A stretch of 64,000 nucleotides of DNA from Paraspadella gotoi (Eukaryota; Chaetognatha): NCBI GenBank assembly GCA_051294375.1, contig CM119266.1, positions 4,648,573-4,712,572 of the forward strand, written 5' to 3'. Each line of letters opens with the position of its first letter. The stretch's first letter is position 1. Positions 32,965 through 48,200 of this stretch are shown here, one piece after another. The notes below the pieces were generated by a model. It was not told the origin of the DNA. It ran no database searches and was given only the letters and a program-made list of their open reading frames with translations. The position numbers and the translations under genes were made by a program.

Positions 32965-33542
32965 TTAATGTATTAGAGCTATATCGTTTCTATGACGTTT
33001 CTTTTTCAATGCAGTTTGATTTGAATTGAAATTGGCGGGCGGTTCCCATTCATCGTCGTGGCATGCTTGCTTAAATCCCTTGTTTGCTTCATGTGTCATG
33101 GCGCCGCCTACAAGACCATTTTCCTAAAAAACAGCCTTCTCAATTTTTATTATTGATCAAATTCAAGAAAATCTCACTAAAAGCAACCACGTATAATTCA
33201 ATAATAATTATCTGCGCTTGGTTTTCGCCTTATACTGATTAGCAATCGATAAATAGTAATATCAAAGCAGCAAAATCAGTAAAATAAAAGAAAGCTTTTT
33301 TTTTATACCACGAGTAAAAAATAGAAGTCAAACCAGAAATTAAAATGCTAAGATAAATTTTTATTAATATAAATCAGATACAGCAATACATTTTGCATCT
33401 GCTTTTAAAATAGCCTTGGTGTTAATCTTATTTTCATAAGTTTCTAAAAGCAAAACGTAAAGTTTCAAATATTCGTCAAGTGCATACATACTTTTATCAA
33501 GAGTTCGAGTGAACTCATTAACGAAGGGCAAACTTTTTGCAT
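32965..33542 (-). CDS. Putative small minus-strand gene, unrecognised, two open segments
   Basis: Segment A (33542-33364) begins after an AAG acceptor-like site and stays open for about 58 codons to TAA; it reads like a helical protein (NEFTRTLDKSMYALDEYLK and onward). Segment B (33123-32965) begins after a TTTTTTAG acceptor and is open for 52 codons to TAA, with a mixed, protein-like composition (HEANKGFKQACHDDEWEPP). A GT inside the end of segment A would join B in phase 0. I found no convincing first exon and recognise no family. It could be a small gene tail-to-head with the DOT1L promoter, or a decayed one. Confidence 0.3.
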
Positions 33543-33729
33543 CTTATCATCATAAATTGATTTTGTTAAGACTGTTTTTACATTGTCTTGTTTATTTTTA
33601 GGACGAATGAATAGGAATAATTGAGTATGGTCATATTATTTGAAAAAAAAAAAATAGTTTAAAAAACAATGCGGACCTAGTTGAACCTTCATACAAATTT
33701 TCGGTGCGCGGTTTTGATGGTGGAGGGCG

Positions 33730-39180
<5,451 letters not shown>

Positions 39181-40587
39181 CATCAAATTTTTATTGCGTA
39201 GCACAAAATATTATATATTTAATGAAGGAAGGAAGGAGGGGGGATTATTATTTTTATATTCGGCGAGAGCACTCCCGCGAAATTTCGTCCGAGTTGACGA
39301 TAACAAGGGACTTTGCAAACCCCTTCTCTCGCCATCGCGAATTGATTATGACATTAGCAAAAATAAACTAAATCATTGCCGACAGCCGTTTCACTGCCAG
39401 TGATTGGAGTTTGGCAAAAACATATATTTGACAAGATATCGCGTATATGTATATGGAAATTTCTTTTTTCCAGCATAATAAAAATTTTTTGCAAAAAAAA
39501 AAAATATATATCAGGGATTATTCATCGCGCAGTTTTACTTGGTCCGTTTCATTGATCCGCGTAGTTAATGGTCATTTTAGGTCAGACGCAATTTAATTTC
39601 GAATGATTTGCAGTCATAATTCAAACGTTGCACTCATGTCTTTAGCTATTCCTTCTTTTAATTTAAAACATTTCCTGGTGTACAGTTGGATTTTTATTTC
39701 CGGTTTTGTTTTAATAGTATTAAGAACCGAATATTTTTATTGTCACGCGTTATAATTATGTTCCATATTGTTATCTTTATGAACTCATTTCATTATGCAT
39801 CCTTGAATTTTTATGAATTGTCACTTTTACAAAGAAAATTGTAAATTTTTGTAATAAAATCAACCTTAAACAATGATTTTGTCATTCAGTAACCGATTTT
39901 TTTCTACAAAAAAAGTTTTCATATTACTTATCAATTACACAAGTACACGTTCACGTACATAAAAAAATTAACTGAAGTTAATTCATCGCGAGAAGAAACA
40001 CAAAAAAATTTATAAGCTTAGATCTCAGATCACGATCGAATTGTCATTAAGTCCGTCTAACCTACATTTAAAAAACCAAAATTTATTTCCAGTTTCTTTC
40101 TTTCTCGAGCGTGATGCTGCGAAAGGCGCGACGTTGCAATCTCCGGTTCCAAGAATGTTCTCAAGATGGCGACGCTTAAAGACTCGACTTTTCGCCAGAG
40201 CAATCACGACACGCAAAGGTTTTCGACGAGTACGAATAAGCGAATTAGTTTCGTCGTAGTTCTGCCAAAGTCGTCCCCGGTTTCGACGTCAACAAGAAAA
40301 ACAAATAAGGGGTCATCTCTCCATCGATTCCTTCTCTGTCTCTCTCAACTTCGAGCCGTCAATCTAGTCACCGAGTGAAAGGGACATTCGTCGTCGTCGT
40401 CGAGATTTCTCTTTCTCCGACTTTTCTCTCGTAGTCTATTTTTAGAAATCACGATTGCCACAAAAAAAAACCCAAAAGATTTTCTCCGTTGCTCACGCTT
40501 TAGGAATTCCGCACCTCGTGCTACACTACTCGCCCCCCTTCCCTTTTAAGACCACGCCCATTCGGCGGGGCGTCCGCGTCCCCGACC
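39181..40587. other. DOT1L 3' UTR and MGAT1 upstream region
   Basis: AT-rich 3' UTR to about 39500, then AT-rich spacer; 40080-40587 rises in GC and probably holds the MGAT1 promoter and 5' UTR. No other gene seen. Confidence 0.5.
39477..39482 (+). terminator. Poly(A) signal AATAAA of DOT1L
   Basis: Canonical hexamer about 300 bp after the DOT1L stop. Confidence 0.5.
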
Positions 40588-42388
40588 ATGCGTCACTCGC
40601 GTAACTACGTGGTGACGCTGTTGTTGTTCGTGTTTTTCACGTGGAACGTCGTTACTTACTATTTCCTCTCCTACGACGTGCGGCCTCCGAAGCGCGCCAA
40701 CCTTGGCAAGGAAGTGAAGGCGCGACTGGATTATCTTCAGGTGGAGATCAAGCGGGAGATCGCCGCCAACGAGGCGTTGCTGAGGGATCTCCTGTCGCAG
40801 AAGGACGGAGAAACGGATGGGAAGAGGACCAACGTCTCCATCACGGGCGAGTTTTAATTTTGTGGGTGGCGGCTAAGGGAAACTTATTGAAAATTAGATT
40901 AAATTAAACAAACATCCAATTCAAAATTGGACTCTGCTCGTTAATAGAAATAAAAGAAAAAAGAAAGGAAACGATACGAATACACTAAATATTAAAAATA
41001 ACCCCCCCCAGCATGCACTTTGTCTTGCAGAATGACAAGTGGTTGATGCTCATAATTACCAATCTATGATCGATAACTTCACTTCTCTTCACTTCTCTTC
41101 TCTTCTCTTCTCTTCTCTTCTCTTCTCTTCTCTTCTCTTCTCTTCTCTTCTCTCTAATGAACTATCAGTTTAATTTCATTAAACTTATCCTTTTACAAGG
41201 TTTAGTATCTCGTTCTTATTTTGTCTCCGTTTAATCTTGTAAAATTTTAAATATTAATTAAAACTAAACGTTAATTATCGCGCGTCCCTCTCCCCAGGAG
41301 TCATGGAAAAGTCGGCGTCGTCTCCGCCCAAGACCTACGAACCTCCGCATTTCCTGGCGGAGGTGGTGATCCCCGTTCTGGTCTTCGCCTGCAACCGTCC
41401 TTCCGTCCGCCGCAATCTCGACCAACTCATCAAACTTCGTCCCTCGAAGAAACAGTTCCCCATCATCGTGTCTCAGGACTGCGGCCACGCGGAGACGGCC
41501 AGGGTCATCCAGTCCTACGGCGATCAACTCACCCACGTCAAGCAGCCCGACCTCTCCAACATCGAGTTGCCGCACAAGGAGAAAAAGTTTCAGGGTTACT
41601 ACAAGATCGCCAGGCACTACCGGTGGGCGCTCAATCAGGTCTTCAAAACTTTTCACTACGACATAGTATTAATCGTGGAGGACGATCTGGACGTGTCGCC
41701 CGACTTTTTCGAGTATTTCCTGGGACTTTATACGGTGCTGATCTCCGATCCGACGCTCTGGTGTATCTCCGCTTGGAACGATAATGGAAAGGAGAAGCGC
41801 GTTGGCCCCGAATCGGACTTGCTTCATCGGACCGACTTCTTCCCGGGGCTGGGGTGGATGATGGAGAAAAAGACCTGGCTGGAGTTGGAGCCCTCATGGC
41901 CCCGGACCTTCTGGGACGACTGGATGCGTCAGCCGTCGCAGCGCCGCAACAGGAGCTGCATTCGGCCTGAGATTTCGCGGACGAGGACTTTCGGGAAGAA
42001 GGGAGTCTCCAACGGGCTCTTCTTCGAGCAGCATCTCAAATATATCAAACTCAACGATCGGTTCGTCCCTTTCACCAAGCGCGACCTCTCCTATCTCAAG
42101 AAGGAGAGGTACGACGAGGCCTTCGTCAAGGACGTCTACGGATCCCCGCTCTACACCGTTGATCAGGTCAAGCGGGATCATCGGCCCGAAGTCAAGAAGG
42201 TCCGCGTGGAGTACTCGTCGAAAAAGTCCTTCGATCAAGCGGCCAAGGCGCTCGGCATCATGCACGATCTGAAGAGTGGTGTGCCGAGGGCCGGATACCG
42301 AGGCGTCGTTAGCTTCTATTACAACAATAGACGAGTCTTTCTTTCACCGCGAGCCGATTGGACCAAGTACGACGCGTCGTGGAATTGA
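40588..42388 (+). CDS. MGAT1: Alpha-1,3-mannosyl-glycoprotein 2-beta-GlcNAc-transferase (GnT-I)
   Basis: Two exons, 40588-40846 and 41298-42388, giving 449 residues (human 445). GnT-I transfers GlcNAc from UDP-GlcNAc to the alpha-1,3 mannose of Man5GlcNAc2 in the medial Golgi and so starts hybrid and complex N-glycan synthesis. A type II signal anchor lies at about residues 8-27, followed by a stem with a short coiled coil. The luminal catalytic domain shows PVLVFACNRP, the metal-binding EDD at about 214-216 within VEDDLDVSPDFFEYF, WCISAWNDNGKE, RTDFFPGLGW, FWDDWMR, CIRPEISRT and LKSGVPRAGYRG, all conserved in the family. The two exons join in phase only through a GC donor (ACGG|GCGAGT) at 40847; no in-phase GT donor was found in exon 1. 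The intron holds a TTCTC microsatellite. The coding sequence looks intact. Confidence 0.94.
41086..41152 (+). repeat. (TTCTC)n microsatellite
   Basis: About 13 pentamer units in the MGAT1 intron, upstream of the acceptor at 41297. Confidence 0.9.
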
Positions 42389-44048
42389 TGGTGGGAGAGG
42401 GCATTATTTTGATGGCGCGATAGGTATCAAAAAAACAAATACAAAAGACTGTGTTTTATCACTCTTCGTTCTTTCTCTTTTCTCCCCCGTTATGTATCCA
42501 AAATTAGTTTAAAAAACCAAAAAAAAATCGTTGTTTTCCTGGAATTTTGGTTTCCTTCTTTTCTTTTAGATTTTGAGATTCTGTTACGAAATCTGATATT
42601 TTTTTTTAAATAGCGTAGAATCGCTGGGATATTTTCATTCTATATCAGTATATGTGTGTTGACTGTTCTTATATAAATACAATCATATAAACAAGGTTTT
42701 CATCATATGACAAATCATACGGAATAACTGAATCCAAAAATTTTCCCTTCGTTTAATATTTCCTTAAATTAAAATTTTTTGTAGATTTAAGACCTATTTT
42801 AGTCGTTAGGGGGTCGAAAAATGTCGTTGTATATTAAACATAAAATCTTATAATTATGTATTTAATAAAATTTACATTTATATATTTATTACATATACAT
42901 CGAATTCAAATTTAAATTTTTTGTTAGAATACTTCATGCTTAGGTGTTTAATTTCAGTATCATAATTCCTGTTGCTAACACTTTTTTCTCGACCTACTTC
43001 AAATTAAAGCTGGCCATGGGATTTTCTAAAAAAAGTATGTTACTCTGTTGAAAACATAATTAATTAGGGCTCTTTAATCTTTATAAGTGTCTGTGCCTCA
43101 TGAAATGCTACCTTACTTTGGCTTCCGTTGAAATCACCTGGCCCAAACCACCATTACGGTTTCGATACATTCCAATAATACGACTGGCTGTTACAACCAA
43201 ATCTTTAGAATGAATGCAATTCCAGAAACCCAACTTGTATCACTCCATCGAATCATCTTTTCAATAAATGGAATAATCTCTCTCTTGTATAAAGGGCATC
43301 CTTTCCCTCGTGATCTTTCACGCATTTAAAATTTGACAAAAAAAAAAAGAACCTCTAATTAATTTTCTTCGTCCCACTTCATACTCAAAATAGCTAAAAA
43401 AAAGTTCATGCGTTGCCACCATTCTCACATTGTGTAATTGATACAAAAACTTTAAATATTTAAGAAAAAATATGTTGATTAGTTGGAGTTGAAATTTTTG
43501 ACTACAGTGTTACTGTAGTGTTGATTACACAACGAGAGATTTTGCTCATAGTCCGCCATTCTATTTCCATTTATTATTTCATGTCCTTTTCTATTACTAT
43601 TCTTTGGATAGTTAATAATCGGTGAGAACTGTATCTAGTAAAATTTAAAATTTCTTTTTTAAGAAAATCGTATTTCTTGTATTTCTTTCTGAATAAACTT
43701 CGTTACACTTCTAGTCTTAACTTTAATGATATGGTATTATAGTATTATTTAGGTTGTTCATTATAAAATGTTTGGAATTACTGGAGTAGCTGTAATTTCT
43801 CATTGTTATTAAAGAATCAAACTGCCTTGACAAGTTTTATGTATGCCTTGGAATTTCTTAATTTTTTCTTGAGTTTAAGTTAACTTTCTGGAGAAAAAAA
43901 ATTTGTAGTTTAACGTCAAAGTTTTTTACATCAAACTAGTAATTGGTAAAGTATATATTTCATCGTTTCATGAGGAGCTTCTCATTTTGTGATATGTTTC
44001 CATAGGGTTAACAATTTTAAAGATAAATAATAAAACTTGAAAAAGGCG
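42389..44048. other. MGAT1-PFDN6 spacer
   Basis: AT-rich; apart from the decayed minus-strand frame at 43108-43325, nothing recognised. Confidence 0.45.
43108..43325 (-). pseudogene. Decayed minus-strand reading frame in the MGAT1-PFDN6 spacer
   Basis: Two overlapping minus-strand frames look protein-like: one from ATG at 43325 (CPLYKREIIPFIEKMIRWSD) and, shifted, one ending at 43108 (GFWNCIHSKDLVVTASRII and onward). They would join only across a frameshift near 43250. I do not recognise the family; a transposase remnant is one possibility. Confidence 0.25.
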
Positions 44049-44588
44049 ATGGCCGGTGGTAAGAAGTTGTCCGAACTTCAGGATAAACTTAACTCTGAGA
44101 CGGAGAAATATCGCGGCCTCCAAAACGAGTTGCAGAAATGCGTCCAAGCAGCGCAGCAGTTGGAAGCGCAACTCAAGGAGAACGAAGTCGTCAAGGAAGA
44201 GCTGACTTTTGTTAAAGACAACTCACGAATCTTTAAACTCATCGGACCCGTGCTCGTCAAGCAGGCAAGTGATAAAATGCCATTGTGCACTAAAGTTCCT
44301 GCTAATGAACTCGATTGGAAACGGCAGTAGCCTCTCTAAAGTCAGAAGGCAAGATGATTGGACTAAATCGCTGAATAATTTTTACATCGGCTACAACAGG
44401 ACCTCGCAGAAGCTCGAGCCAACGTGGACAAACGTCTCGACTACATCACGGGAGAAATAAAAAGAAACGATGCCCTCCTCGGCGACTTGAAAAAGAAACA
44501 AGGGGGACAAAAAGAGACTGTGGACAAATTGCAGCGCAGCATGATGGAATTGGCGCAACAGCATCAGCAGCAACAGTCCGTCAAGTGA
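44049..44588 (+). CDS. PFDN6: Prefoldin subunit 6
   Basis: Two exons, 44049-44264 and 44400-44588, encode 134 residues (human 129). Prefoldin is a six-subunit cytosolic chaperone that hands nascent actin and tubulin to the CCT chaperonin; subunit 6 is a beta-type subunit. The sequence shows the two long coiled-coil helices with the beta-hairpin segment between them: KLNSETEKYRGLQNEL, QLKENEVVKEEL, then FKLIGPVLVKQ, and in exon 2 the RLDYITGEIKR segment typical of subunit 6. The intron begins with a perfect GC-type donor (CAG|GCAAGT) and ends in CAG, so it is a GC-AG intron; reading through it would end the protein early. The chosen ATG at 44049 gives an MAGGKKLSEL start. An AATAAA lies at 44858-44863. 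Confidence 0.94.
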
Positions 44589-44857
44589 CCTCCCTTTTTT
44601 CGATTCTGTGACAACTCAGCATTTTTCGATGCTGCGCCTGTCAAAAAATGCAGTGTTTGACGGCGCTATATTGTTTCTTTCGTTTTGGCGTGACTAATCC
44701 ATTAAATTATAGTAAAAAATATTTGTCATTGCTGCGTTTATCGATAATTTATATTTTGGATTTCTTCATAACTTTTTTTTTTTGCTGGGTGGGTCAAGAA
44801 CCAGGACTTTTTTTTGTTAAAAATCGGGTATTTCATGACTAAAATCTTCTAGAAACG

Positions 44858-44863
44858 AATAAA
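44858..44863 (+). terminator. Poly(A) signal AATAAA of PFDN6
   Basis: Canonical hexamer 270 bp after the stop. Confidence 0.5.
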
Positions 44864-45273
44864 ATTAAGTTGTACATCGTCTTTTTGAGAAAACAAACCT
44901 GTTTGGCAGAGCATAGGCATTTGTATTATGGAATCATTCACTAGAATTCCGTACTTTTTTAAATCCGCCCTTCTTTTGAGTTATCTTTACTTTCAACTTG
45001 CATTTTGACATCCATTGTGCTTGAAAATAGTTCCAAAGCATCTAAATACGTATGTGAAATGAATTTTAGCCTCATGTCCTTTGTTTTTTTAAAAAAAATT
45101 GTGAAGAGACAGAAATGAAGAACCAACTATTATACAGAAAAGTTTTCTAGTCTCATATACAAGACGAGAATCTCTCACCGCTTAGCAATTAAAAAAACAA
45201 TTATGAATCCACGGAAAAGCCACGCCCACGCGCCTCTCTCCACCGCGCTTTCCTCACTCGGTTCTTCTCGGTC
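44864..45273. other. PFDN6-TMCC spacer
   Basis: AT-rich, no feature recognised; the last 70 bp are GC-richer and probably TMCC 5' UTR. Confidence 0.4.
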
Positions 45274-48200
45274 ATGAGCGATTCGTCAGGTCGCGGCGGC
45301 GGTAGCGGCGGCGGCGGCGGCGGCGGCGGCGGATTCCCTTCTCCGATTCCGCCGCCGCCACGCCATCGCGGTTCAGAGGCGAGGGAACGCGTGAGGTCCC
45401 GGCGAGACGCCCGCGTCCTCGAGGTCAAAGGAGGAGTAGGGGGCGGCGCTAGGGAACGAAGCTCGTCTCTGCCAAAGTTCGTCATCCAGCATCCGTCTCC
45501 GGATCGATCCTCCGTCGAGTCTCAGGTTGTTAAACTGTCTATGGTTATTCAACTGTGTAATGTTTTCGTATTTCAGACTGAAAGATTCATCCACTTTATT
45601 ATTATTTTTTCAATGACGTCTAAAAATATCGTTTTAGGGTAACGCCGAGAATCGCGACAGCGCTCCAAGGGGTCGACCCGAGATGGCCAAGAACCTTTCC
45701 AAATCTTCGCTGGGAAATTATCAGGTTTAAAAGCCGAAAAGATCACTTAAAAAGTTGAAGTAAAGATGCAAAGATTTCACGTCTTGTTTGAATCACGACA
45801 ATTTCTTGAAGGATTCAGTCGATAGAGGGGATGTTACATTACTTCGAAGAAACTGTTCAAAACTTATTCATAATTGTGCAATGGGCTTTTTCTTTTATCT
45901 TTGCATCTGATTTTAGTTATGAGATTCTCTCCTTCCAGACTCCACGATCATCGGACTCGTTCAAGAGCTGCGGTTCTTCCTCGACCAGGGACGAAAGACC
46001 GAGCTCTATCTCGCCGAGCAACCCGGATCATCATCAACCAGGGTTCGTTTATTTTGTTGAATTTCTCCGTTTACAGAGAATGAATACATGGATGATTCAT
46101 TCATTGATTGTGACGAATGAATGGAAAAGAAAAATTTATTGTCAAAGCAATGCACATTGCACAATTATCAAACTGTAGGAGATAAAGACAAAATTTCAAC
46201 TGATGTTTCTTTGTAAATCCCTATTTGCTATAAAGACTGTTTGGGTCAGTCTTAAATTGACATTCCGGGGCATTAAAATTTACAATGATAACGTCAGGTC
46301 TGATGCGGAAGTGGATTCTCCTCGAATTCCTTTCTCCAACAAAGGAAGGGGCAGTATAGGAGGTGAGCATTCTTTTTCTTAAAACCAAATATGTTTCCTT
46401 CCATTTGTTACCAAATATTTAGTATTTCCCAATAACATCTGACACATAATTATTGAGACAAAAGATTGAATGTGTTAAAGTTTATAACATTTTATTGTAA
46501 ATATAAATACAAAATATATTTTTTTAATGCTAATAACGTTAACTAAATACCGACGAACAAGTTGAACCAAAAAAAGTCACGATTTTCTAGTGAAATGTGG
46601 CATAGGGACCTTCAATCGAGACGCCAGCTTTCTCGTAGAAAACCCAACTTTATTTTCCATTCCTTTCACGATGGTGCGCGACTGTCTTGCTGTGTTTTCT
46701 TGGCCGCCCTGCGCCTTTTTTGAGCTTGAGAGTATCTTCAGACTTTACTCTTTGTATTACGCGATAAATAGATGGACGGCTAACATTTAGCTTCAAAAAA
46801 TACTGTAAATGCTGGTCCTTCTTGTTCATGATTTTGGTAGAATTGGGCAATGACTTGATGGCGCGCTTCAGAGGAAATTGACTGCATCTTGAAAACGCGC
46901 GGGCCGATAAAAAAAAAAATTCAGTTTGGTAGACAAACATTCTAGGTTTTATTTAAAAAAAAAAAACGAGCTTTCTACGTCGTCCTGGACGCCGTCTACA
47001 GGCCTCGGAAGCCGTCTCAATAATTATGTGTCAGATATTAGTACCATCGAGCGCATTGTTTGACTTTGTCCTTTCAAATTTATGAGTTAAGAAAAATCAG
47101 TCAGTTTCGGAAAAAGCACAATTATTCCAATATCATGTCTCATAAACTCCGATAAATCAGTAATACTGTTAAACAACATAAATGAACCTCGTTATAGCCA
47201 AATTTAAACCAAGCATTGAAACTAGTGGGAAACTACATTGAAAATACTAATTTTCAAACTAGTGGGAAGTGAATCCTGAAAATATTTACTTCAATATGCA
47301 AATGAGTTTGAGGAACCTATTACTCCAGATTTTTTTTTCCAGGCCACTCCTCCGACGACGCCTCCACGTCTTCCGGCCCTGGAATCAACTTCGCTTCCAT
47401 CGAAGGCAACAAAAGAGCAACGAACAAAGTGGAGCAATGGCTTCGCAAAGCCTCGCAGAAGAAGGACGAGATCGCCAAAGAGCAGAAGCAACGAGACGAA
47501 AACGTCAACGAGTATTTGCGGATGGCGCAGAACGCGGACAAAGCCCAACTCCCACGTCTCAAAGCCATCTTCGAGAAACGCAACATGAAGCACAACGTCG
47601 AGATTCAGAAATCCCAGCGAGAACTGGAAAAGTACATGAAAAAGGTGGAGGACTTGACGGGGACGCCGCCGAGTCAGGCCGCCATGAAAAAGGCCAAAGA
47701 CGGCGTCGGTGGCGCCGGAGCTGGTCCAGCCGCGGCGCCGTCCAAGGCGAAGGATACGAATCTCATCGATAATTTGGGACAAGGTCGGGGGCGGGGTCAT
47801 TTATTTATTTATTTATTTATTTAGTCGTTTATTTGTTTAGTTATTTATTTATTTAATCATTTATCTATTTATTTATTGATAAAGTCCATCGCTTCAGGTC
47901 TCAAATCCGTTGGCGCCAACATCCGCGAGGGCATCACCGATTTGGGAGGAAGCGTCATCAACAAACCTCGCGAGATCGCCACCTCCATCAACTCGGCCCT
48001 TCGCCACAAGCGCTTCGGTTCCGCCGACAACATCCACCAACTTGACGAAGGCGCGGTCGGCGACGTTGCCGCCCCCGCCGAGGATTCGAGGAGCGCGACG
48101 GGTCGTCGCCCTTTCGAGCACCACCTCGTCGTCGACGCCTCGCTCGGCGGCGCCGCTGGGTCCTCGACGACGCCGACCCCTCACGCTCTCGGCGCCTCCT

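Noticed and set aside
47291-47800. 169-codon minus-strand frame
   Set aside because: It is the shadow of a TMCC exon whose plus-strand translation is clearly conserved.
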